Source of the DNA: JBGTIS01 sp041745535
Lineage (GTDB): Bacteria > Bacteroidota > Bacteroidia > Cytophagales > Cyclobacteriaceae
Direction: 5' to 3'
Length of the DNA: 23,405 bases
Assembly (NCBI GenBank): GCA_041745535.1
Contig: JBGTIS010000342.1
Location: 1-23,405 of the forward strand
The notes below the pieces were generated by a model. That model was not told the DNA's origin and did not search any database. It was given only the letters and a program-made list of their open reading frames with translations. Numbering within the stretch: position 1 is the first letter of the stretch; each line of letters starts with the position of its first letter. Below are positions 16,801 to 23,280 of the stretch, in pieces. The position numbers and the translations under genes are program-made.

Positions 16801-17181
16801 AGGCTGAAACGTTCGCCCCTGCGGGATGTGGCCGGCATGATCCGGTCGTTCCATTACGCGGCGTATAATGTGCTCTTTCAGAACGATAGTATCCGGGATG
16901 AAGACGCTGAGGAACTGGAAAAATGGGCGGAACAGTGGTATCACTATATGAGTGGGTTCTTTCTGAAAGCCTATCTGGAAACCACAAAAGGCAGCGATTT
17001 TATCCCGAAAGATCAGGAAGATCTGAATACGCTTTTACAAACGTTTTTGTTAGAAAAAGCGGTATATGAAGTTAACTATGAATTAAATAATCGTCCTGAT
17101 TGGGTAATCATACCCATGCGGGGCATTAAATATATTATGAGGAGGTATTTAAATGAAGACAACAAAAAAACCACAAAGTAA
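13819..17181 (+). CDS. treS: trehalose synthase (TreS) fused to maltokinase (Pep2/Mak)
   Basis: This 1120-residue bifunctional fusion interconverts trehalose and maltose in its N-terminal GH13_16 domain and phosphorylates maltose with ATP in its C-terminal kinase domain, making the GlgE substrate. In TreS (about 10-550) the start WYKDAIIYELHIKAFKDSNG, nucleophile D210 in DGFRLDAVPYLFERDGTN, acid/base E252 in MLAEANMWPED and D318 in FLRNHDELTLEMV are all present. The maltokinase part (about 575-1115) begins before RWFGGKAKTI at 598 and has the phosphotransferase-like HGDYHLGQ (963-970, D965 catalytic) and DFEGEPARS (metal ligand region, D982). Both active sites appear intact. Its last 29 bp overlap glgB. 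In actinobacteria the two activities are usually separate proteins, whereas the fusion is known in other phyla. Confidence 0.97.
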   Translation: MAKEKVVLDDNLHWYKDAIIYELHIKAFKDSNGDGIGDFKGLIEKLDYLEDLGVNTIWLLPFYPSPQRDDGYDIMDYYKINPSYGNLNDFKKFMKKAHKRGLRVITELVINHTSDQHPWFQRARRAKPGTSERDFYVWSDNPDKYNEVRIIFQDFETSNWSWDPVANAYYWHRFFSHQPDLNYDNLAVQEEIFKVLDFWMDMGVDGFRLDAVPYLFERDGTNCENLPETHAFLKKLRKHIDDKRPGTLMLAEANMWPEDSASYFGNGDECHMNYHFPIMPRMFMSLKMEDRYPIIDIMDQTPEIPKACQWAMFLRNHDELTLEMVTDEERDYMYKVYTKDPLAKINMGIRHRLGPLLDNNRKKIEIMNYLLFSLPGTPIIYYGDEIGMGDNYYLGDRDGVRTPMQWSPDRNAGFSDANPQKLYLPAILDPEYHFESVNVETQQRNPSSLLWWMKRVMSMRKKYKAFSRGDIEFLPLENSKVLVFLRTYEDETILVIANLSRFSQAAELDLREYKDYVPMEVFSQNKFPIIKENPYLFMMGPNGYYWFLLTKEKVGGEAADGEKSPTVINVNRWENLLTGKGLQTFENSVLPKYLDKCRWFGGKAKTIRKIRVMEGIDIPSKADFFALLLIEVSYNEGLPEVYQLPIAFTPEEKEEEIKNNPPQSYIASISVAGQRGVLYDAVFNSNFRKILFTMMAKKKKLRSAGSELSFYATKETSKLLSNKKDELASRVLGVEQSNSSITYEQSFFLKLYRKLDRTLNPDMEITKFLSEKTKFKHVPKFVGAIEHKISESSPPMVLGMMQEMVPNQGDAWAYINDSLNRYFERVLTTEYGKPIPKILGDFSNPVGHEDVPDDFQNLLSAASVERVRLLGIRTGELHMALASGVDDKDFRPEGFSLHYQRSLFSSLQSLVRGTYQSLNKNMKKLPDDIQEEAQEILDMRKDVLDCLKNIYARKITTLKIRNHGDYHLGQVLFTGKDFVILDFEGEPARSFSERRLKRSPLRDVAGMIRSFHYAAYNVLFQNDSIRDEDAEELEKWAEQWYHYMSGFFLKAYLETTKGSDFIPKDQEDLNTLLQTFLLEKAVYEVNYELNNRPDWVIIPMRGIKYIMRRYLNEDNKKTTK
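17140..17145 (+). promoter_or_regulatory. strong Shine-Dalgarno sequence for glgB inside the treS gene
   Basis: AGGAGG lies 7 nt before the glgB ATG and within the last codons of the upstream gene. It is a perfect anti-16S match, which stands out because most other starts in this window lack one. It supports 17153 as the glgB start and suggests coupled or enhanced translation. Confidence 0.75.
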
Positions 17182-19159
17182 ACAAAGCGAAACAACTGCT
17201 AAACCCGTAAAAAAGGCGCAAAAGAAGCCCGATACTTCCGCCCCGGAAGGACCGGTAATATCCGCGGGAAGTCTTTTAACAGAATATGATATTTACTTGT
17301 TCCGTGAAGGCAAGCATGCCAGTTTATATGATAAAATGGGTGCTCATCTGATCGAACACAATGGCCAGCAGGGCGTTCATTTTTCTGTTTGGGCACCCAG
17401 TGCCGAGTGGGTTACCGTAGTGGGCGATTTTAATGGCTGGAACCGGGAAAGCCACGCGCTTTTTCCACGGTGGGACAGCTCGGGCATTTGGGAAGGTTTT
17501 ATACCCGGACTGCAAGCTGGCACCGTATATAAATATTTTATTAAATCGCGCCACCATGGCTATATCGTAGAAAAGGGTGATCCTTTTGGGTTTTTGTGGG
17601 AAGAACCGCCAAAAACAGCTTCAGTGGTATGCGGCATGGACTATAAGTGGAACGATAAGAAATGGTTGGCTACCCGGAAGCAAAAAGCTGATGAAGGCAC
17701 GCAACCATTTTCTGTATATGAAATGCACATCGGCTCCTGGCGCAGGGTACCGGAAGAGGACAATCGCTCTTATACGTACCAGGAACTGGCCAAAGACCTG
17801 CCCGGTTACCTGAAGTGGCTGGGGTATACCCATGTGGAATTTCTGCCGGTAATGGAACATCCGTTTTATGGTTCCTGGGGCTATCAAACTACGGGGTATT
17901 TTGCGCCTAGCAGCCGTTTTGGTACGCCACAGGATTTTATGCACCTGGTAGATGCCCTGCACAAAGAAGGGGTGGGTGTTATTCTGGACTGGGTACCTTC
18001 ACATTTTCCTACCGACCAGCATGGGCTGGATTATTTTGATGGCACGCACCTGTTTGAACATGAGGACCCCAAAAAAGGATTTCATCCCGACTGGAAAAGT
18101 AATATTTTTAATTATGGTCGTAATGAGGTAAAATCATTTCTGATCAGCAGCGCCTTGTTCTGGCTGGATAAGTACCATGTAGATGGCTTGCGGGTAGATG
18201 CCGTAGCGTCTATGCTGTACCTGGATTATTCCCGGGAAGAAGGTGAATGGATACCCAATGAGTTTGGTGGACGTGAAAACCTGGAAGCTATCCAGTTTTT
18301 GAAAGATTTTAACGATTCGGCGCATCATCTTTTCCCTGATGTGCACACCATCGCCGAAGAGTCCACTTCGTGGCCTATGGTATCGCGGCCTACACAAATT
18401 GGCGGCCTTGGTTTTAATATGAAGTGGATGATGGGCTGGATGCACGATACCCTGGTATATTTTTCCAAGGAACCGGTTTACCGAAGCCACCACCAGGGAC
18501 AGATTACTTTCAGTATCATTTATGCCTTTCACGAAAATTTCATGTTGCCCCTGTCGCACGATGAAGTGGTGTACGGCAAAGGACCGCTGATAGACAAAAT
18601 GCCGGGCGATGAATGGCAAAAGTTTGCTAATTTACGAAACCTATATGCCTTTATGTATGGCCATCCGGGTGCCAAACTCCTGTTTATGGGTGGTGAATTT
18701 GGGCAAACAAGTGAATGGAAGCACGATTACAGCCTGGACTGGCACCTGAATGATTTTCATTATCATCGGGGCGTGCAGTTGGTGGTTAAAGATCTGAATG
18801 AGATTTATAAAACCGAAAAAGCTTTTTATGAGAAGCAATTCGACTGGGATGGCTTTGAATGGATCGACCTGAACGACGCGCATAACAGTGTGATATCATT
18901 TATGAGAAAAGGCCGTGAAGAAAAAGACCTGGTTGTGGTGATAGCGAACTTTACGCCGATTGTCCGCGAAAATTATCAGATTGGTGTGCCTTATAAAGGA
19001 AATTTGAAGGAAATATTCAATAGCGATGATCAGAAATACGGCGGTAGCGGTGTAAGTAATAATTTTATAGAATCGTTACCGATTCCCATGCATGGAAAGC
19101 CACGGGCCATAACGCTCACGCTGCCACCGCTGGGTGTGATATTTATGAAATACGAGTAA
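17153..19159 (+). CDS. glgB: 1,4-alpha-glucan branching enzyme (GlgB, GH13)
   Basis: This 668-residue enzyme makes alpha-1,6 branches in the glucan built by GlgE. A lysine-rich, low-complexity N-terminal tail (1-30) precedes a CBM48 domain (about 70-155, VHFSVWAPSAEWVTVVGDFN). The catalytic barrel has EHPFYGSWGYQTTGYFAPSS (235-254), the nucleophile D349 in VDGLRVDAVASMLYLDYSR, the acid/base E402 in IAEESTSWPMVSRP and D470 in MLPLSHDEVVYGKG. It ends in PPLGVIFMKYE, a normal C-terminus. It has one N-terminal beta domain, as in the shorter GlgB form. The start overlaps treS by 29 bp and has a strong Shine-Dalgarno sequence. A terminator follows 19 bp after the stop, closing the glgE-treS-glgB unit. 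Confidence 0.97.
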   Translation: MKTTKKPQSKQSETTAKPVKKAQKKPDTSAPEGPVISAGSLLTEYDIYLFREGKHASLYDKMGAHLIEHNGQQGVHFSVWAPSAEWVTVVGDFNGWNRESHALFPRWDSSGIWEGFIPGLQAGTVYKYFIKSRHHGYIVEKGDPFGFLWEEPPKTASVVCGMDYKWNDKKWLATRKQKADEGTQPFSVYEMHIGSWRRVPEEDNRSYTYQELAKDLPGYLKWLGYTHVEFLPVMEHPFYGSWGYQTTGYFAPSSRFGTPQDFMHLVDALHKEGVGVILDWVPSHFPTDQHGLDYFDGTHLFEHEDPKKGFHPDWKSNIFNYGRNEVKSFLISSALFWLDKYHVDGLRVDAVASMLYLDYSREEGEWIPNEFGGRENLEAIQFLKDFNDSAHHLFPDVHTIAEESTSWPMVSRPTQIGGLGFNMKWMMGWMHDTLVYFSKEPVYRSHHQGQITFSIIYAFHENFMLPLSHDEVVYGKGPLIDKMPGDEWQKFANLRNLYAFMYGHPGAKLLFMGGEFGQTSEWKHDYSLDWHLNDFHYHRGVQLVVKDLNEIYKTEKAFYEKQFDWDGFEWIDLNDAHNSVISFMRKGREEKDLVVVIANFTPIVRENYQIGVPYKGNLKEIFNSDDQKYGGSGVSNNFIESLPIPMHGKPRAITLTLPPLGVIFMKYE

Positions 19160-19177
19160 ACTTCCTGAACACGCATT

Positions 19178-19211
19178 AAAGAGCCATCTGTTCTATTGGA
19201 TGGCTTTTTTA
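19178..19211 (+). terminator. rho-independent terminator of the glgE-treS-glgB unit
   Basis: AGCCATC (19182-19188) pairs with GATGGCT (19199-19205) around a 10-nt loop, followed by six Ts. It begins 19 bp after the glgB stop and precedes the next gene's start at 19292. Confidence 0.85.
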
Positions 19212-19291
19212 TGCGCTGTTCAACAATTTCTAATAAATCCTGTCCAATTCTGATACAGCATTTTTTTATTAAAAATTATACCCTGAAACTG

Positions 19292-20020
19292 ATGAAAGTA
19301 CTGTTAATGTTTCTGCTGCTGTCGTGTTCATTTTTCCGCGCGGTTTATGGGCAAACCGCTCTGAATGGTGCCTGGAAAATGGTTGAAGAAAATAACAAGC
19401 CGGTAACCGACCGGGAAGTTGTGGCTATTTATGGCGACAGTTATTTTATGTTTGGCGAATACAAACCCGATGGAAGCTTTATAAATGCCGGCGGAGGCAC
19501 GTATAACCTGAAAAAAAAAGATTTTGAGCAAACCTTCGGTTTCAACACAGCCGACAGCACCATGGTAGGGCTACCCGAAACATTTGACGCGCAGTTAAAA
19601 GGCAATCAGTTCACCATTACCAACAAGCAGGAAGGAACCTCAACTACCTGGCAGAAAATGGAGGAAAAAGAATCTCCACTGGATGGGGTTTGGCGATTTG
19701 CTACCCGCATTGATGAAACCGGTCAGCCAGGGGAACGCAGGAAACCTGGCCCCCGGCAAACCATTAAACTTTTGTCGGAGGCGCACTTTCAGTGGGCAGC
19801 TTTTAATAGCGAAACCAAAGAATTTTTTGGGACGGGTGGGGGCACCTACACAGCCGAAAACGGTACCTATACGGAACACATTGAATTTTTTTCGAGAGAT
19901 AACAACCGCGTAGGACAGTCATTATCGTTCGAGTTTAACAGAAAAGGTAATGATTGGTACCACAAAGGAGAAAGCAGTACGGGCAAACCATTGCATGAAA
20001 TCTGGACGATTGTGAAATAA
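19292..20020 (+). CDS. secreted protein with two tandem lipocalin-like (DUF4488-like) repeats
   Basis: This is a 242-residue exported protein of unknown function. It starts with a classical signal peptide (MKVLLMFLLLSCSFFRAVYG), probably cleaved before Q21. C12 could instead be a poor lipobox cysteine. Two similar units follow. Unit one (24-125) has LNGAWKM, YGDSYFMFGEY and INAGGGTYN. Unit two (130-242) has LDGVWRF, LSEAHFQWAAF and GTGGGTYTAENGTYTEHIEFF. The shared LxGxW opening and GGGTY core are the mark of the Bacteroidota DUF4488/lipocalin-like group, which may bind small lipophilic ligands. I chose the ATG at 19292 because the frame's earlier TTG at 19196 lies inside the glgB terminator and would bury the signal peptide. 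A terminator follows 55 bp downstream, so it is probably monocistronic. Confidence 0.8.
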   Translation: MKVLLMFLLLSCSFFRAVYGQTALNGAWKMVEENNKPVTDREVVAIYGDSYFMFGEYKPDGSFINAGGGTYNLKKKDFEQTFGFNTADSTMVGLPETFDAQLKGNQFTITNKQEGTSTTWQKMEEKESPLDGVWRFATRIDETGQPGERRKPGPRQTIKLLSEAHFQWAAFNSETKEFFGTGGGTYTAENGTYTEHIEFFSRDNNRVGQSLSFEFNRKGNDWYHKGESSTGKPLHEIWTIVK

Positions 20021-20074
20021 AATCAACAATTTACTGTAGAGGAGTAGTGTTTTTCCCCGTACTTCGCATTTATC

Positions 20075-20099
20075 AAACAGACTGATTGTCTGTTTTTTT
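20075..20099 (+). terminator. rho-independent terminator after the lipocalin-like gene
   Basis: AAACAGAC (20075-20082) pairs with GTCTGTTT (20088-20095) around a TGATT loop, with an uninterrupted T-run to 20099. Confidence 0.85.
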
Positions 20100-20376
20100 G
20101 TTTCAATTTTCGGTTAACCGCCTAAATGAATAATTTTTTAAGTTTTGGCACAGTTTTATTAATAAGTGACACCATCTGGAATTAAATCGGTTTAATTTTT
20201 TGCCTTAAAAGCTTCCTCTAAAATCATTAATAGTCAATATCAGAAGCTATCGCATTGTTGTGCTAGTTGGTATCAAATCGAACTATGAATATTCTTTTTT
20301 TCAAAACAATATTAAAACTTTAGGTTACTGGCTCATACATTTAATAGCGGTATTTATTTAATAAAAACGGGAGAAT
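20100..20376. other. AT-rich non-coding gap before the GT14 gene
   Basis: No gene, RNA gene or clear repeat was found. Only frames of fewer than 20 codons occur. TACATTTA, near 20335, matches seven of eight bases of the -7 consensus and could start the downstream transcript, but no matching -33 box was found. Confidence 0.4.
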
Positions 20377-21306
20377 ATGACAGTCGCATATTTAATTATG
20401 GCTCATCATCAGCCTGCTCATTTAAAGCGCCTAATTCAACAACTTGACACAGAATTCGCTCATTTTTTTATTCACCTGGATCTGAAAACCGATTTTGCTG
20501 ATTTTAAGGATATACAAGGCCCGAACATTACTTTTGTGGACCGGCATTCGGTTTCTCATGGCGGTTTTTCGCTTACCATGACCATGGTAAAATTGCTGCG
20601 GGCAGCTACGCAGGCCGGACCATACGATTACTATACTTTTTTAAGCGGCATGGATTATCCCATTAAACGCAATGAGTATATCTATGATTTTCTTAAAAAG
20701 AACTATGGTCAGAATTTTATTACCTTTTACCGACTGACCGGCGAAGCGCGGCTTGTAGACCATATCAGCAGGTATTATCTGGTAGACTTTGTTTACAAAT
20801 TTCCTAAATCCATTTCCCGGTATGTAAAGCAAGCCATTAAGGGGGTAAATCTGTTTTTGCCGAAACGGCCTTTTATAAAAGGAATTACACCTTACCGAGG
20901 GGCTACCTGGGCTACCTTACACAAAGATGCGGCTTTGTATATCGCGCGTTACTTAAATACATCGGAAGGGAAAAATTTGCTTAATTTCTTTAAGTATTCG
21001 TGGGGGTCCGATGAAATACTTTTCCATACCATTCTGCTGAATTCGCCCCTGGCCAGCCGATGCCGCTATTACGAAAGGGATATCAACAAAGATATGATAG
21101 ACGAGAATAAAGCTTATCTGCATTATGTAGACTGGGACCCTAATCGGGAAGATCCTGCCGTTTTGGATGAATCTGATTTTGAGAAACTGAAAAAGAGCGA
21201 GTTTCTGTTTGCCCGTAAATTTGCAGAAGAAAAATCGGCCAAATTACTCGATATGGTGGATAAAATGCTTTCAGAACAAAATCATAAACAGAGAAAGACC
21301 GGCTGA
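20377..21306 (+). CDS. core-2/I-branching-type glycosyltransferase (GT14 family)
   Basis: This is a 309-residue predicted beta-1,6-N-acetylglucosaminyltransferase-like enzyme. Family hallmarks are the opening VAYLIMAHHQPAHLKRLI, HLD at 33-35, SHGGFSLTMTMVKLL (60-74), SGMDYPIK (90-97), the YRGATWATLHKDAALYI stretch (173-189), WGSDEILFHTILLNSPL (209-225) with the conserved DE pair, and HYVDW (249-253). Bacterial members usually decorate surface polysaccharide or glycoprotein glycans and act in the cytoplasm, using nucleotide-sugar donors. Donor and acceptor cannot be inferred here. It has no membrane segment. GGGAG lies 5 nt before the ATG at 20377. No other cell-surface polysaccharide gene sits beside it, so it is an orphan locus rather than part of a biosynthetic cluster. 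Confidence 0.88.
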   Translation: MTVAYLIMAHHQPAHLKRLIQQLDTEFAHFFIHLDLKTDFADFKDIQGPNITFVDRHSVSHGGFSLTMTMVKLLRAATQAGPYDYYTFLSGMDYPIKRNEYIYDFLKKNYGQNFITFYRLTGEARLVDHISRYYLVDFVYKFPKSISRYVKQAIKGVNLFLPKRPFIKGITPYRGATWATLHKDAALYIARYLNTSEGKNLLNFFKYSWGSDEILFHTILLNSPLASRCRYYERDINKDMIDENKAYLHYVDWDPNREDPAVLDESDFEKLKKSEFLFARKFAEEKSAKLLDMVDKMLSEQNHKQRKTG

Positions 21307-21457
21307 TCCATCCCTTTTTTAGCTTCTTTCGCGGAAAGCATAATTCGCCTAATCGCTTGTGAAATTTGCTAATAATTTGTGCGAAGCTATTGGGTAAATT
21401 ATTACTTTTAGGTAAAATATCGAGAATTCTCCGCTGAAACGCTAAAAGGTTTTTACC

Positions 21458-22288
21458 ATGTTGAATGCATCGCATGAAAGTTTTCCAAACCTCAGGGAAC
21501 TTTACAAACCCGTTCAGCCGGCTATTAAAAAAACTGCCGATCAGGTAGTATATATCGAATTTTTTCCTGACAGCCGGCTTGTTAAATTTATCCATTGTTA
21601 CTGGCAGCTAAAAACAGTAAAACCGCTTACGGAGCCATTTTTTTATAAAGTAGTCGCTGATGGCTGTATCGACATTTTTTTTGAAGTGGATAATCCGGAA
21701 GATAATTACATCATGGGGTTTTCTTCTACCTACATTGAATTTCCGCTGGCGACAACTTTCAACTATGTGGGCACCCGGTTTTTGCCGGCGGCCTTTCCCT
21801 TTCTGTTTCAAATCAATGCATCGGCTCTAACCAACCGGTTTGAATCGTTGAAAGCCGTACTGCCTGAGGTTTCTGTACAATTGTCGGCGTTGTTTCAAAA
21901 ACCTGTACAGGCCAGTCAGTACAAAGCTTTGCTCGATACTTATTTCCTGAATATCGCGGTTAACGCAGCGGCAACCATTGATCACAGAGTTTTTGATGCG
22001 ATCGCGATTATTCTGAAACAACAAGGTGTGATTCAGGTGCAGAAACAAATAGATACCGGCATCAGCCAGCGGCAGTTAAGAAGACTTTTTGAGTTCTATA
22101 TTGGTGTTACTCCTAAAACCTTTAGTAAAGTAGTTCGCTTTCAGAATATCCTTCAGGCTAAACCCTCAGTAGAAAGCCTGAGAAAGAGCAAAATATTTTT
22201 TGATATTGGTTATTACGACCAGGCTCATTTCATCAAAGAGTTTAAAACCCTGGCAGGCCTTACTCCTGTTAAAACATTTGAGCTTTGA
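21458..22288 (+). CDS. AraC-family transcriptional regulator with DUF6597-type N-terminal domain
   Basis: This 276-residue protein has an N-terminal sensor-like domain (about 30-130) opening FFPDSRLVKFIHCYWQLK with VVADGCIDIFF and YVGTRFLPAAFPFLF. This is the DUF6597 pattern common in Bacteroidota AraC proteins. The C-terminal AraC DNA-binding region (about 180-276) has two helix-turn-helices: ISQRQLRRLFEFYIGVTPK (202-220) and the signature DIGYYDQAHFIKEFKTLAG (249-267) with LTPVKTF. The effector is unknown. It precedes the VOC-fold gene by 77 bp in the same direction, a pairing seen often in the phylum, so that gene and the regulator's own promoter are the natural target candidates. The ATG at 21458 gives a full-length family member. 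Confidence 0.9.
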   Translation: MLNASHESFPNLRELYKPVQPAIKKTADQVVYIEFFPDSRLVKFIHCYWQLKTVKPLTEPFFYKVVADGCIDIFFEVDNPEDNYIMGFSSTYIEFPLATTFNYVGTRFLPAAFPFLFQINASALTNRFESLKAVLPEVSVQLSALFQKPVQASQYKALLDTYFLNIAVNAAATIDHRVFDAIAIILKQQGVIQVQKQIDTGISQRQLRRLFEFYIGVTPKTFSKVVRFQNILQAKPSVESLRKSKIFFDIGYYDQAHFIKEFKTLAGLTPVKTFEL

Positions 22289-22330
22289 TGTTTGTCCGTT
22301 TTTTACAATGTTTAACCAGGCTTCCGGCTG

Positions 22331-22338
22331 TAGTTTTG
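22331..22338 (+). promoter_or_regulatory. candidate -7 promoter element for the VOC gene
   Basis: TAGTTTTG is an exact TAnnTTTG match 27 bp before the VOC start codon. The -33 region is poor, which would suit activation by the adjacent AraC protein. That link is an inference. Confidence 0.42.
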
Positions 22339-22365
22339 TAACGTTAACTTTAAAAATGAAACACT

Positions 22366-22740
22366 ATGAAACTAAACGCTGGAATTATTACCGACAAACT
22401 AGCCGAAAGCAAAGCTTTTTATACGGATGTGCTGAATTTTGGCGTAACCTTCGAAAACGAATTCTACCTGTTAATGCACACGCCCAACCAACAGGCGGAA
22501 ATTGGTTTTCTTTTGCCCGATCATCCTTCGCAACAGCCTTTATTTCATAAACCTTTCGGCGGGGAAGGTGTATGGCTAACCATAGAAACCGATGACGTTG
22601 ACACACTTTATCAGCAAATCAAAGGTAAAGGCGTGGACATTCAAATAGCACTGCGCGACGAACCCTGGGGCGACCGGCATTTCGCCATTCAGGACCCGAA
22701 TGGAGTAGGTATTGATCTGGTCCGTTATCAGCCAAGGTAA
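22366..22740 (+). CDS. VOC-superfamily (glyoxalase/bleomycin-resistance fold) protein
   Basis: This 124-residue protein has the two beta-alpha-beta-beta-beta halves of the vicinal oxygen chelate fold. The first half opens LNAGIITDKLAESKAFYTDV. The second has WLTIETDDVDTLYQQI and ends WGDRHFAIQDPNGVGIDLV. The usual first-strand histidine metal ligand is replaced by the GIIT stretch, and the terminal glutamate position reads ID. The metal site may therefore be altered, and a true glyoxalase I function is unlikely. Such small proteins can bind drugs, act as dioxygenase-like enzymes or be ligand sensors. It lies 77 bp after the AraC regulator with its own -7 element, and a strong hairpin terminates it downstream. 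Confidence 0.88.
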   Translation: MKLNAGIITDKLAESKAFYTDVLNFGVTFENEFYLLMHTPNQQAEIGFLLPDHPSQQPLFHKPFGGEGVWLTIETDDVDTLYQQIKGKGVDIQIALRDEPWGDRHFAIQDPNGVGIDLVRYQPR

Positions 22741-22832
22741 TGTTTGATTCACCGAGTATAAAAAACAGGTAATATCAACAGGACAGGCTGTCGAAAGATA
22801 ATCCTCTGAATTCGTATTGCCACTGAAAAAAT

Positions 22833-22880
22833 AAGCGGCAAATGAAAAGCTTATAATATAGAGCTTCATTTGCTGCTTTC
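22833..22880. terminator. bidirectional hairpin terminator between convergent genes
   Basis: GCAAATGAA on the left arm (within 22833-22849) pairs with TTCATTTGC on the right (within 22861-22880), extended by AAGC/GCTT with one mismatch and inner AGCT pairs. A-rich sequence flanks the left and T-rich the right, so it can serve the plus-strand VOC gene and the minus-strand DUF4139 remnant. Confidence 0.7.
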
Positions 22881-22885
22881 TGTAT

Positions 22886-23170
22886 TTACTCTAAAATTAC
22901 TTTTTCCTTTTTCGGATATTTTACTTCGTATTGTAAATTCAATTCGGTTTGCCGCTGCGGTTCCAGCTTCAGGTTCCAGGTAATTACTCCCGTTTCATTA
23001 TTGATATTTCCTTTACTTAGTTCAGTAGCACTGATAGTAATATCACTAATGGCTGATACCGGTAACTGGTCGAGTAAGGTTAGCTGAATAGGTTGTGATT
23101 TTTTGTTTCTGAGCAGAATGTCATAGTTTGTGGTAAAAAATGACATATTGTCATTAAAATGGATTTGATT
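22886..23170 (-). pseudogene. 5'-truncated DUF4139 (mucoidy inhibitor A-like) C-terminal fragment
   Basis: The frame covers about 94 codons ending TAA at 22886-22888. It reads NYDILLRNKKSQPIQLTLLD, then QLPVS, and later NNETGVITWNLKLEP and LQYEVKYPKKEKV. This is the closing strand set of the DUF4139 domain in MuiA-like proteins of roughly 500-600 residues. Upstream, a stop at 23171-23173 and the promoter region of the J-domain gene leave no room for the missing N-terminus. An internal ATG at 23146 would give an 86-residue product lacking most of the domain. I read it as a decayed remnant, although expression as a small protein is possible. Confidence 0.7.
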
Positions 23171-23268
23171 TTATTTTTTACCAATAAAAATGCCGATATT
23201 TTGCTTTTCTGATTGCATAAATCCCAAATGCCAAGGATGGTATGTAATTTGAAATCCAATAATTAAAA

Positions 23269-23274
23269 AAGGAG
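23269..23274 (+). promoter_or_regulatory. Shine-Dalgarno sequence of the J-domain gene
   Basis: AAGGAG lies 6 nt before the ATG at 23281, one of the few good ribosome-binding sites in the window. It fixes the start of the gene that runs off the right edge. Confidence 0.6.
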
Positions 23275-23280
23275 TGCGAC

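Noticed and set aside
11997..18883. Many minus-strand frames of 60-170 codons opposite glgE, treS and glgB
   Set aside because: Each is opposite a gene with complete catalytic motifs. The translations show no domains and start at arbitrary points.
19196..19291. Upstream TTG start for the lipocalin-like protein
   Set aside because: It lies inside the glgB terminator and would place 32 residues before a clear signal peptide that starts with the ATG at 19292.
20021..20376. tRNA or small RNA gene in the gap before the GT14 gene
   Set aside because: No cloverleaf, T-loop sequence or conserved RNA motif was seen. Apart from the terminator at 20075-20099 the gap looks unstructured.
22200..22550. 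Plus-strand frame spanning the end of the AraC gene and the VOC gene
   Set aside because: It runs out of frame with both well-supported genes and its product has no motif.
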